A DNA stretch of 34,720 nt from JAWWPY01 sp964412845 (lineage in GTDB: Bacteria; Actinomycetota; Actinomycetes; Streptosporangiales; Streptosporangiaceae). Position 1 is the first letter of the stretch. Each line of letters opens with the position of its first letter. The notes below the pieces were generated by a model. It did not search any database and was not told where the DNA came from. It saw only the letters and a list, made by a program, of their open reading frames with translations. Position numbers and translations under genes: made by a program. Where the stretch lies: assembly GCA_964412845.1 (NCBI GenBank), contig CAYPQM010000068.1, forward strand, positions 1-34,720. The letters are read 5' to 3'. Shown here one piece after another: positions 23,198 to 31,493 of the stretch.

Positions 23198-23775
23198 GAT
23201 CGCTCCCCAAGCTTGCGGGCCAGCGCGGCGAGCCCTCGCGCGGCGGTGGATTTGACGGTGCCCGGGCTGATGCCCAGCGTGGCGGCGATCTCGGACTCAG
23301 GCAGGCCGAGCCAGTAGCGGAGCACCAGTACCTCGCGGCGCCTGCGCGGCAGCTCAGCCAGGGCCGCGAGCACCTGCCTGCGGTCCTCGGCCAGGAGGGC
23401 CTCGTGTTCGGCGGATACCTGCGCGGTACCGGACGCCAGGAAGCCGCGCGCGCCCCCGAATCGGCGCACGACAGCGCGGTGTCGCAGCGCGCTGCGGCAG
23501 CCGTTGAGCACGGCCGCCCGGACGTAGGCCAGCAAGCCATCGCCCTCCGGCAGCCGGCCACGCACGCAGAGCCGGGCGAACACGTCCTGGACAACATCCT
23601 CGGCGGAAGGCCGGTCGCCGACCACGAGCACGGCCAGTCGCACCAGTTCGGCGTGGCGTTCCCGGAACAGCACGGACACGTCGTGACGGCCGGGCGCCGG
23701 GTCGGCCGCATCTGTCATCGCGGTCATCTCGCCGATATCCCAGACGCGTCCAGCGTCCCCGATTTGGTTGCTCAT
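23194..23775 (-). CDS. ECF-type RNA polymerase sigma factor
   Basis: Alternative sigma factor of up to 193 residues. The region-2 part is LFRERHAELVRLAVLVVGDR followed by SAEDVVQDVFARLC. The region-4 part is ALAELPRRRREVLVLRYWLG with the helix-turn-helix LPESEIAATLGISPGTVKST. No C-terminal extra domain is present. It is co-translated with the membrane propeller-like protein. ATG at 23775 is the furthest start, and ATGs at 23724 and 23715 are equally possible because the conserved region begins around residue 32. Its promoter region runs into the repeats and the assembly gap. Confidence 0.88.
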   Translation of the reverse strand: MSNQIGDAGRVWDIGEMTAMTDAADPAPGRHDVSVLFRERHAELVRLAVLVVGDRPSAEDVVQDVFARLCVRGRLPEGDGLLAYVRAAVLNGCRSALRHRAVVRRFGGARGFLASGTAQVSAEHEALLAEDRRQVLAALAELPRRRREVLVLRYWLGLPESEIAATLGISPGTVKSTAARGLAALARKLGERS

Positions 23776-23799
23776 ACCTCTAGCACGCGCGGCACTGGC

Positions 23800-24135
23800 T
23801 TTCGTTGCCCGCCACGGCCTGGATCAGCGCGGTGCCTTGTCCGCGCACGAGGGGNNNNNNNNNNNNNNNNNNNNNNNNNNNNNNNNNNNNNNNNNNNNNN
23901 NNNNNNNNNNNNNNNNNNNNNNNNNNNNNNNNNNNNNNNNNNNNNNNNNNNNNNTTTCGTTGCCCGCCACGGCCTGGATCAGCGCGGTGCCTTGTCCGCG
24001 CACGAGGGGCACAAAGCACCGCACTCATTTCGCACCGCATCAACGTGGTGCAGAGGGGCATAAAGCACCGCGGTGATCCCAGGCCGGGGCAGCGCGGCGC
24101 CTTCTGCGCGCATGAGGGGCGGCACAATGCACCGC
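23800..24135. repeat. Degenerate hairpin repeats flanking the assembly gap
   Basis: An identical 55-nt sequence occurs at 23800-23854 and 23955-24009, on each side of the N run. Related elements follow to 24135, all sharing a gaggggc core and a gcaccgc end. At 23984-24022 a 12-bp stem (11 pairs) with a 15-nt loop forms, a shorter one lies at 24045-24071, and an imperfect one at 24094-24135. No gene is evident here. Confidence 0.75.
23855..23954. other. Assembly gap (100 N)
   Basis: Exactly 100 N, the usual placeholder for a gap of unknown length, between two identical 55-nt sequences. True copy number of the repeat, and any small gene inside, cannot be known from this window. Reading frames drawn across it have no meaning. 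Confidence 0.98.
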
Positions 24136-24151
24136 GCTACAGCGTGCCGCG

Positions 24152-25333
24152 TCAGCCGGCGGCAAGGGCGAGGGTCATTTCCTCGACGGCGAGCAGCGGC
24201 GCGACGTTCACCGCCAGCCGCTCCCGGCAGGCCATGATCGCCTCCAGCCTGCGCACCGTGGATTCCGGTGCGCAGGCGGCCGCCAGCTGCTCCAGTTCCG
24301 CCTCGTGGCCGGCGCTGGCCAGTTCCACGCCCGCGCGCAACTGCACGGTGAGGACATCACGGTAGAAGGCAGCGAGATCAAGCATGGCGCGATCGAGCGC
24401 GTCCCGCTTCATCCGGGTACCGCGGGACTTCTGCCGGTCCTCCAGGTCCTTCAGGGCACCAGCGCCGCCGCGGATGGCCTTGGCTACCCCCTTGCCGGTG
24501 GAACCCTCCCCGAAGGCCTGGCGCAGCGCCTCACGTTCCGGGACGTCCAGTTCCTCGGTCGCCGCCGCGGCTTCCCGTTCCGCGGCCTTGACCAGGGCGG
24601 CCGCCGCGGCCAGGGCCGGCCCGAGGCTGCCGACCCGGGACGGCACGGTGAGCACGTCCTCGCGCCGCTGCGCGGCCTCCGGGTCGGTGGCCAGCCGGCG
24701 GGCCCGGCCGATATGCCCCTGCGCCGCGCGGGCGGCGGCGAGCGCGCGGGCCGGGTCCACCCCGTCCCGCCTGACCAGCACCTCCGCCACCGCGGCCGAC
24801 GACGGAGTGCGCAGCACGACCAGCCGGCAGCGCGACCGGATCGTTGTCACCAGTTCTTCCGCGGACGGCGCGCAGAGTAGCCAGACCGTCCGCGGCGCTG
24901 GTTCCTCGATGGCTTTGAGCAACGCGTTCGCCGCCTGTTCAGTGGCCCGGTCGGCGTCCTCGAACAGCACCACCTGCCACCGGCCGCCTGATGGTGCCCC
25001 CGCGGCGCGCAGCACCAGGTTCCGGGTCTGCTTCACCCCGTAGGAGAGCCCATCCGGCCGGACCAGCATCAGGTCGGCGTGCGTGCCCGCGCGTACCTGA
25101 CGGCACGATGCGCAGTGCCCGCAGCCCTGGTCCGGGCAGAGCAGCGCGGCGGCGAACGCCCGCGCGGCCACCGACCGGCCTGACCCGGGCGGCCCGGTGA
25201 ACAGCCAGGCGTGGGTCATGCCCAGGACCCGCTCACCGCGCAGTACCCGGGCCGCCGCCGCGGCCGCCTGCCGCAACTGGTCGGCCACACTGTCCTGGCC
25301 GACCAGGTCACCGAAGACCCCCGGATCAGCCAT
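24152..25333 (-). CDS. holB: DNA polymerase III delta' subunit
   Basis: Clamp-loader subunit of 393 residues. The AAA+ fold carries a P-loop GPPGSGRS (47-54) in which the Walker lysine is Arg, consistent with a delta' subunit that does not hydrolyse ATP. A zinc module CPDQGCGHCASC follows at about 66-77. Sensor and arginine-finger regions are seen in VVLFEDADRATEQAANALLKAI and TTIRSRCRLVVL. The delta' C-terminal collar domain is partly recognisable. The start overlaps the end of the thymidylate kinase fusion gene by 8 nt, in the usual actinobacterial tmk-holB order. Confidence 0.92.
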   Translation of the reverse strand: MADPGVFGDLVGQDSVADQLRQAAAAAARVLRGERVLGMTHAWLFTGPPGSGRSVAARAFAAALLCPDQGCGHCASCRQVRAGTHADLMLVRPDGLSYGVKQTRNLVLRAAGAPSGGRWQVVLFEDADRATEQAANALLKAIEEPAPRTVWLLCAPSAEELVTTIRSRCRLVVLRTPSSAAVAEVLVRRDGVDPARALAAARAAQGHIGRARRLATDPEAAQRREDVLTVPSRVGSLGPALAAAAALVKAAEREAAAATEELDVPEREALRQAFGEGSTGKGVAKAIRGGAGALKDLEDRQKSRGTRMKRDALDRAMLDLAAFYRDVLTVQLRAGVELASAGHEAELEQLAAACAPESTVRRLEAIMACRERLAVNVAPLLAVEEMTLALAAG

Positions 25334-27449
25334 CGATGATGGCCGGGAAACTCCCGGTGTTCGCCTCCGCCACGGAAGGCACCGGGTCGGGCAGCAGGTC
25401 GCGGATCCGGTCCTGGATCTCGTGGCTCAGCTCGTCGGCCGGGCGGCCCGCGTCCAGCACCACGTACCGCTGCGGCTCGGCCTTGGCCAGCGCGAGGAAG
25501 CCGGCCCGGACCCGCTCGTGAAAGTCGGTGGGCTCAGCTTCCAGCCGGTCCGCGGACCGGGCCCGCCGCCCGAGCCCCGCGGTGGGCGGCAGGTCCAGCA
25601 GGATCGTGAGGTCAGGCATGAGGCCGCCGGTGGCCCATTCGTTCACCCGGGCCACCTCCGCCATCGGCTGGTTACGGCCTGCGCCCTGATACGCAAGCGA
25701 CGAATCGACATAACGATCAGTCACCACGATTGCGCCACGCTCCAGTGCGGGGACGATGACGGAATCGACATGCTCGGCGCGGTCGGCCGCGTAGAGCAGC
25801 GTCTCCGCCCGGGAGGACAGCCCGGTATGCGTCGTGTCGAGCAGCACGGCACGCAGCCGCATGCCCACCTTGGTCGCGCCGGGCTCCCGGGTGGCGATGA
25901 CGTCGAAGCCCTGGTCACGCAGCCAGATGGCGAGCAGTCTGGACTGCGTGGTCTTGCCGACGCCCTCGCCGCCTTCCAGGGCGATGAGCAGGCCGTGCCG
26001 GGCCGGCTCGAAGCCGTTGGCGTGCCCGGGAACCGGGGCGAACTCGTCGCCGCGCACCACGGACGCCAGGTCATCTCGCAGCGGGACGCCCCGGCGGTCA
26101 TCCATGTGCCGGTAGGAGACCACGCCGAGCCAGATGGCGACCGCCGCGGCGAGCAGCAGCACCAGGTTGTAGCCGATCGCCGCGTAGCTGACATGACCGA
26201 ACCGCAGCGGGGAACTGGTCAGCTGGTGCACCAGCGCGGTAAAGCCGGCCGCCAGGAACGGTGCCACCGCGATCACGGCGAACAGGATCACCCGGATGGC
26301 CGACTGCAGGAAGGCGAAGGTCCGGCCGCGGGTGTCGTCGTCCACTTCGAGGCCGACGATGGTGTAGCCGGTGACGTAGGCGATGCCGGCCGACGCGCCC
26401 AGCAGGACCACCAGGCCCACCACCACGACCAGGTTCGGGATGAGCCCGATGAGGGCGAGCGGCACCCCCGCCCCGACGATGCTGAGCCCGAACAGCCGAC
26501 GTCTGCTGAAACCCTTCAGGATGCGCAGGCCGAGGAACATGCCGAGGGCCAGGCCGATGAAAACCGCGGAGAAAACCGTGCTCCAGCCCGCGCTGCCGCC
26601 GTGCAGGGTGTTCTTGATGTACGACGGGCCGAGCCCGACCACCACGCCGCCGGCCGAGAACGCGCCGACCATCCCGATGATGAGGCCCCGGACCACCTGG
26701 TCCTGGCCGAGGAACCGCCAGCCCTCCCAGATGGTCTTGGCCACCGACGGCGCGGAAATGTGGGCGCTGACGTTGCGCTTGGGGATCTCCCGCAGCCAGT
26801 AGATGGTCAGCGCGGACACCGCGAAGGTGAGGGCGTTGAAGTAGAGCGCCAGGTCAACCTGGACCTGGACCTGGCTGGCGTTGATGTAGTGCGAGACATG
26901 AGCCAGCCCCGCGGTGAGCTTGGCGAGCAGCGCGAAGATGAGCCCTGCTATCGGGGCGGTCCCGTACGTGGTCAGCAGGCTGTACTGGTTGGCCTGTTCC
27001 AGTTTGTCCGGCGGCACCAGGTTCGGCACTGAGGCGTCCTTGGCGGGCGTCCAGAACAGCGAGGCGCAGGCGGCCAGGAACTGCACCCCGTACATCCAGG
27101 TCAGCTTGTTGGCGAAGCCGAACGACAGGTTGAGCGGGATGGACAGGTAGAGCAGGCCGCGGATGACATCACCGATGATCATGTTCAGCCGGCGGTCCAT
27201 CCGGTCCGCGAACGCACCGGCCAGCGGGCCCAGCACGAGCGCTGGCAACAGCGAGGACAGCCAGACGCCGCCTACCGCCGCGCCCTGTGCGGCGAGACCT
27301 TTCCCGGCCAGGGTCAGGGCGAGTGTGGACAGCGCGACGAGGCTGAGCCAATCCCCGAGACTGGACAGCGAGGTGGCGATCCAGAGCCGCCGGAACGGCT
27401 TGATGGACAGCACGCTGCTGCGTCCATTTCGAGGGGATCGGAAGTTCAC
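25326..27449 (-). CDS. tmk: MFS-like membrane domain fused to thymidylate kinase
   Basis: Two-part protein of 707 residues. Residues 1 to about 445 form an MFS-type membrane domain with about 10-12 hydrophobic segments, beginning FRRLWIATSLSSLGDWLSLVA and including the cytoplasmic loop GPLAGAFADRMDRR. From about 485 a complete dTMP kinase follows: P-loop ALEGGEGVGKTTQS, TREPGAT, the DRY-like TDRYVDSSLAYQGAGR and LLDLPP. It phosphorylates dTMP to dTDP for DNA synthesis. The membrane part has no known substrate. Such fusions occur in other actinomycetes. The downstream holB gene overlaps its end. The upstream 215 nt contain only a weak TACACT -10-like box (27526-27521). Confidence 0.93.
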   Translation of the reverse strand: MNFRSPRNGRSSVLSIKPFRRLWIATSLSSLGDWLSLVALSTLALTLAGKGLAAQGAAVGGVWLSSLLPALVLGPLAGAFADRMDRRLNMIIGDVIRGLLYLSIPLNLSFGFANKLTWMYGVQFLAACASLFWTPAKDASVPNLVPPDKLEQANQYSLLTTYGTAPIAGLIFALLAKLTAGLAHVSHYINASQVQVQVDLALYFNALTFAVSALTIYWLREIPKRNVSAHISAPSVAKTIWEGWRFLGQDQVVRGLIIGMVGAFSAGGVVVGLGPSYIKNTLHGGSAGWSTVFSAVFIGLALGMFLGLRILKGFSRRRLFGLSIVGAGVPLALIGLIPNLVVVVGLVVLLGASAGIAYVTGYTIVGLEVDDDTRGRTFAFLQSAIRVILFAVIAVAPFLAAGFTALVHQLTSSPLRFGHVSYAAIGYNLVLLLAAAVAIWLGVVSYRHMDDRRGVPLRDDLASVVRGDEFAPVPGHANGFEPARHGLLIALEGGEGVGKTTQSRLLAIWLRDQGFDVIATREPGATKVGMRLRAVLLDTTHTGLSSRAETLLYAADRAEHVDSVIVPALERGAIVVTDRYVDSSLAYQGAGRNQPMAEVARVNEWATGGLMPDLTILLDLPPTAGLGRRARSADRLEAEPTDFHERVRAGFLALAKAEPQRYVVLDAGRPADELSHEIQDRIRDLLPDPVPSVAEANTGSFPAIIDG

Positions 27450-27664
27450 TGCGTCAGAGTACCGAGAGAGAGCCGCTGCGTGTGGCCTGCCTGGTCGCGA
27501 ATGTCCGGACTTGCCGTAACAGTGTAGGAGCCGCAGCGCGGTCTAGCGCCGGTTTCCCGACCACCGTCTGGCTCGCGGCCAGAGCACCGAGCGGGGTCTC
27601 ACCCGCAAAGCCGACGGGAACTCACTCGCAATGCCAGACGAGGAAAGCAGGTCAAACGGCAAGC
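27450..27664. other. Intergenic region between topA and tmk, nothing recognised
   Basis: About 215 nt between the topA stop and the tmk start. I see no gene, RNA or strong hairpin. A possible -10 box (TACACT on the minus strand) suggests that tmk has its own promoter. Confidence 0.45.
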
Positions 27665-30658
27665 TCAGGAGCCGCTGCGTGACCTGGCGCCCGCGGCCGG
27701 GCGGGTGCCGGCTGACGCCCGGGCCGGCTTGGCCCCTGACGCCTTGGCTCCCCCTGACGCCTTGGCCCCCGACGCCTTGGCTGCTGACCCCTTGGCTGCT
27801 GACCCCTTGGCTCCGCCCGCAGCCTTGGCCCCAGAAGCCTTGGCCGCAGGGGTCTTGGCGCCAGATGCCTTGGCCCCGGGCGCACGGGTCCCAGACGCAC
27901 GGGCCCCCCCGGTCGTGCGGCGGCGGGCGGCGGGCGGACCTGCGGCCCGGCGCTCGGCGAGCAGTTCGGCCGCGCGCTGCGGAGTAATCGATTCCACCGC
28001 ATCGCCCTGGCGCAGCGAAGCGTTGGTCTCGCCGTCCGTCACGTAGGGCCCCCACCGGCCTTCCTTGGCCACGATGGGCCGGCCGCTGGTGGGGTCATCA
28101 CCAAATTCACGCAGCGGCGGCGCGGCCGCGGCGCGGCCCCGGCCCCGGGCCTTGGGCTGCGCGAACAGCTCCTTGGCCTCGGCGAGGGTCATGGTGAACA
28201 GCTGCTCTTCGTCCTCCAGCGAGCGGCTGTCCGTGCCCCTTTTCACGTACGGCCCGTAGCGGCCGTTCTGCACGGTCACTGGCTCGCCGTCCAGTTCGCC
28301 GAGGGTCCGCGGCAAGGTGAGCAGGCGCAGCGCGTTCTCCAGCGTCACCGTGTCCAGGGACATCGACTTCAGCAGCGACGCCGTGCGCGGCTTCTCCTTC
28401 GAGCCGTCGTCCAGTACCTCGGTCACGTACGGCCCGAACCGGCCGCCTTTCGCGATGATCGCGCGCCCGGTGGCCGGGTCGGTGCCGAGCGGGACATCCC
28501 CGCTGGGCTGCTCGAACAACTCGGCGGCGCGCTCCGGGGTGAGCTCGTCGGGCGCCGTGCCCTCGGGAATGTTGACCCGCTGATCGCCGCGCTCCAGGTA
28601 CGGCCCGTACCGGCCGACCCGGATGGTTATGTCGGTGCCGGCCAGCGGGAACGAGCTGACGTCGCGGGCATCGATGTCGCTGATGTCGCTGACCAGTTCC
28701 TTCAGGCCATCCTCGCCGTCCGCGCCGAAATAGAACCGGCGCAGCCAGGGCACCCGGGCCGCCTCGCCCCGGGCGATCTCGTCGAGCGCGCCCTCCATCC
28801 GAGCGGTGAAGTCGTAGTCGACCAGGTGACCGAAGTGGCGTTCGAGCAGGGTGATCACGGCGAAGGCCAGGAACGACGGGACCAGCGCCGTGCCTTTCTT
28901 GAAGACGTACCCCCGGTCCAGGATCGTGCCGAGGATCGACGCGTAGGTGGACGGCCGCCCGATCTCCCGGTCTTCCAGCTCCTTGACCAGGGTCGCCTCG
29001 GTGTATCGCGCGGGTGGCCTGGTGGCATGCTCGGCGGCGGCCAGTTCCAGCGCCGTCAGCGCGTCGCCCTCGGTCAGCGCGGGCAGGCGGCGCTCGCGGT
29101 CGTCGGCATCCGCGTCGTCGTCGGCACCCTCCACGTACGCCTTGAGGAAGCCATGGAAGTTGATGATCTTGCCGGATGCGCCGAACTCGGCGTCCTCGCC
29201 CGCCGAGGACCGGCCGGAGACCCGGACCGACACCGATTCCCCGGTGGCGTCCTTCATCTGCGAGGCGACGGTGCGCTTCCAGACCAGCTCGTAAAGGCGC
29301 AGCTCATCCCCGGACAGCCCAGCCCGCGACGGGGTGCGGAAGCTGTCCCCGGCGGGCCGGATCGCCTCGTGCGCCTCCTGGGCGTTCTTCACCTTGCTGG
29401 TGTAAACCCGGGGCGCCTCGGGCACGTACTCGGCCCCGTAAAGCTCACGAGCCTGGCGGCGGGCAGCGGTGATCGCGGTCTGGGACAGCTGGATCGAGTC
29501 GGTCCGCATATAAGTGATGTGGCCGTTCTCATACAGCCGCTGCGCCACCGACATCGTGTACTTCGCCGAGAAGCCGAGCTTGCGGGAGGCCTCCTGCTGC
29601 AGCGTCGTGGTGCGGAACGGCGCGTACGGGGAGCGCCGGTAGGGCTTGCGCTCCACCGACTTCACCGAGAAGTCCGCACCCGCCAGCCGGTCGGCCAGCC
29701 CCGCGGCGGACAGCCGGTGGACCACCCCGGCCGGGATCGGCTGCTGCCCGTCAGCCCCCACTGCGTCGCTGGGCTGGCTGCCGTCCATGTAGAGGACGTC
29801 CGGGTTACGCAACTCTCCGGTGGGGGCGAAATCCCGGCCCTGCGCTATCCGGCGGCCGTCGACCGAAATCAGCCCGGCGGGAAATGAAATATTTGCGGCA
29901 GCCTTGTTCGTCCCGTCGGCCGCCGGGGCGAAAACCGCTTCCAGGTCCCAGTACCGGGCCGTGCGGAACGCCATCCGCTCGCGTTCCCTGACCACGACGA
30001 GCCGGGTCGCGACCGACTGGACCCGGCCCGCCGACAGCCGGGGCATGACCTTCTTCCACAGGACCGGGGAGACCTCATACCCGTACAGCCGGTCCAGCAC
30101 CCGCCGGGTCTGGTAAGCGTCGACCAAGCCCTGGTCGAGCTCCCTCGGGTTGGCCACGGCCTGCGCGATCGCCTCGGGGGTGATCTCGTGAAAGACCATC
30201 CGGCTGGTCGGAACCTTTGGTTTCAGTTCCTGCAGCAGGTGCCAGGCGATCGCTTCGCCCTCGCGGTCCTCATCAGTGGCCAGCAGGAGTTCGTCGGCGT
30301 CTCTCAGCAGCGACTTGAGCTTGGACACCTGCGCCTTCTTGTCGGCGTGGACGACATACAGGGCCTCGAAGCCGTCGTCCACGTTGACCCCCAGCCGGGC
30401 CCACGGCTCCTTGCGGTACTTCTCGGGGATCTCCGCGGCCTTGTCCGGCATGTCACGGATATGGCCAATGCTCGACTCCACCACGTACCCCTGGCCGAGG
30501 TATCCCGCGATGGTGCGCGCCTTGGCTGGCGACTCGACGATCACGAGCCGCCGGCCGGCACCTGTGCGCGCGGACGCGCCATTCTTGCCGGCCGCGCTCT
30601 TCGTTTTGCCCGTCGTAGCCTTAGCGACGGCACCCGCGGTTGCTGGCACGCTCTTCAC
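27665..30658 (-). CDS. topA: DNA topoisomerase I
   Basis: Type IA topoisomerase of 997 residues that relaxes negative supercoils. The Toprim domain begins LVIVESPAKARTIAGYLG (about 38-55) with the acidic ATDEDREG (127-134). The catalytic tyrosine is Tyr383 in ITYMRTDSI. Instead of the zinc-finger region of E. coli TopA, the C-terminus carries several topo_C repeats (KGGRFGPYVTEV, QNGRYGPYVKRG and EGRWGPYVTDG) and ends in a Lys/Ala-rich tail of about 75 residues made of GAKAS-like units, as in other actinobacterial TopA. The tail probably binds DNA and gives processivity. The start is GTG 30658. A regularly spaced repeat array lies about 180-320 nt upstream. Confidence 0.96.
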   Translation of the reverse strand: MKSVPATAGAVAKATTGKTKSAAGKNGASARTGAGRRLVIVESPAKARTIAGYLGQGYVVESSIGHIRDMPDKAAEIPEKYRKEPWARLGVNVDDGFEALYVVHADKKAQVSKLKSLLRDADELLLATDEDREGEAIAWHLLQELKPKVPTSRMVFHEITPEAIAQAVANPRELDQGLVDAYQTRRVLDRLYGYEVSPVLWKKVMPRLSAGRVQSVATRLVVVRERERMAFRTARYWDLEAVFAPAADGTNKAAANISFPAGLISVDGRRIAQGRDFAPTGELRNPDVLYMDGSQPSDAVGADGQQPIPAGVVHRLSAAGLADRLAGADFSVKSVERKPYRRSPYAPFRTTTLQQEASRKLGFSAKYTMSVAQRLYENGHITYMRTDSIQLSQTAITAARRQARELYGAEYVPEAPRVYTSKVKNAQEAHEAIRPAGDSFRTPSRAGLSGDELRLYELVWKRTVASQMKDATGESVSVRVSGRSSAGEDAEFGASGKIINFHGFLKAYVEGADDDADADDRERRLPALTEGDALTALELAAAEHATRPPARYTEATLVKELEDREIGRPSTYASILGTILDRGYVFKKGTALVPSFLAFAVITLLERHFGHLVDYDFTARMEGALDEIARGEAARVPWLRRFYFGADGEDGLKELVSDISDIDARDVSSFPLAGTDITIRVGRYGPYLERGDQRVNIPEGTAPDELTPERAAELFEQPSGDVPLGTDPATGRAIIAKGGRFGPYVTEVLDDGSKEKPRTASLLKSMSLDTVTLENALRLLTLPRTLGELDGEPVTVQNGRYGPYVKRGTDSRSLEDEEQLFTMTLAEAKELFAQPKARGRGRAAAAPPLREFGDDPTSGRPIVAKEGRWGPYVTDGETNASLRQGDAVESITPQRAAELLAERRAAGPPAARRRTTGGARASGTRAPGAKASGAKTPAAKASGAKAAGGAKGSAAKGSAAKASGAKASGGAKASGAKPARASAGTRPAAGARSRSGS

Positions 30659-30835
30659 CCTCTAGCCCGCTATCCTTTCCCAGCCCTGGTCATGTTCCCC
30701 CATCCGTCACCCTCATCAACCCCACGGCAGGCCGCCGGTGTTCCCCGCGGCCTTCCCGGAGCATCCCCCGAGGCCCTTTCAGCGCGTCCCGCACGGCCTC
30801 CGGCGAGCGCCTCCGCACCCCGGCTGCCACCGCCG

Positions 30836-30977
30836 GATCCTCCCGGCAGCCGCTCGCCGGATCCTCCGGCGGCCACCGGCCGGATCACCGGCAACCACTG
30901 CCCAGATCACCGGGGACCACCCCGGATCACCCGCTGCCACCTGCCCAGATCACCAGACGACCACCCGCCAGATCGCC
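30836..30977. repeat. Seven-unit, 22-bp-spaced GATC box array upstream of topA
   Basis: GATC occurs at 30836, 30860, 30883, 30905, 30925, 30948 and 30971, at intervals of 20-24 bp, each in a context close to CCACCnGCCnGATCACCGG. It lies between topA (minus) and the DUF5703 gene (plus). The units are diverged and non-coding as far as I can see. Spacing near two helical turns would present the boxes on one face of the DNA. Confidence 0.75.
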
Positions 30978-31041
30978 CGGCCGGCAAGTTTTTTCCTGCT
31001 GCCGATTGAATCACCGCGCTCGCCGCGCACAATGAGTGGTA

Positions 31042-31227
31042 ATGGCAGAGTATTCCTACCTCGTGCTTTACCTGCCGCGCGGAACGTCCCGGGACGCCGC
31101 GCGGCGAATCCTCACCGATCACGCAGAATACGGGTACTGGGAACTTTCCAGGCTCCGGCTGAACGCAGACGGCAGCAGGAAGGCAACCCTGCGGCGGCCG
31201 ATCATACGCCCCGTCCGGACGCTTTGA
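31042..31227 (+). CDS. DUF5703 family small protein
   Basis: Small cytosolic protein of 61 residues, MAEYSYLVLYLPRGTSRDAA followed by RRILTDHAEYGYWELSRLRL and a basic C-terminus RPIIRPVRTL. I recognise this as the actinobacterial DUF5703 family, of unknown function. It sits next to an M20 peptidase gene here, an order I believe recurs in related genomes. ATG 31042 is taken as the start, with GTG 31036 adding two residues. Neither has a good ribosome-binding site. Confidence 0.8.
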   Translation: MAEYSYLVLYLPRGTSRDAARRILTDHAEYGYWELSRLRLNADGSRKATLRRPIIRPVRTL

Positions 31228-31270
31228 CCACTGAAGATCGGCTGTTTCGCGTGCATGCCTGGTGAGCTGG

Positions 31271-31311
31271 GCTTTGCCTGCCCCGAGCCGCGCCGCCGGG
31301 GCAGGCAAAGC
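31271..31311. terminator. Bidirectional hairpin terminator
   Basis: A perfect 14-bp stem (31271-31284 with 31298-31311) and a 13-nt loop lie 43 nt after the DUF5703 stop, between it and the convergent M20 peptidase gene. The following 180 nt to 31493 show no gene. Confidence 0.75.
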
Positions 31312-31493
31312 GCTTAGGGGGGAACTCGGGCCCGCAGGCGCAGCGCACTGCCGGGTACGCACAGTCGGGCCGTTAGCCCGGCAGGACCAAGTTCGCACAG
31401 TGCGTAACGATAACACTACCCAAAGTGCCCATCGGCTAATTCCAGGAAACGTGTGACCCGTGACGGCCGCCGGGACAGGGCTGCTGGACATGG

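Noticed and set aside
23404..24365. Reading frames crossing the N run
   Set aside because: They run through unknown bases and repeats, so they carry no evidence of coding.
25197..27032. 611-residue plus-strand frame opposite tmk
   Set aside because: Antisense shadow; the minus strand carries a complete MFS-thymidylate kinase fusion.
30836..30977. GATC array as a CRISPR array
   Set aside because: Units are about 22 bp, diverged and without unique spacers, and no cas genes are present.
30738..31265. 175-residue plus-strand frame across the topA upstream region
   Set aside because: It reads the repeat array and an out-of-frame DUF5703 gene; Pro/Arg-rich and without motifs.
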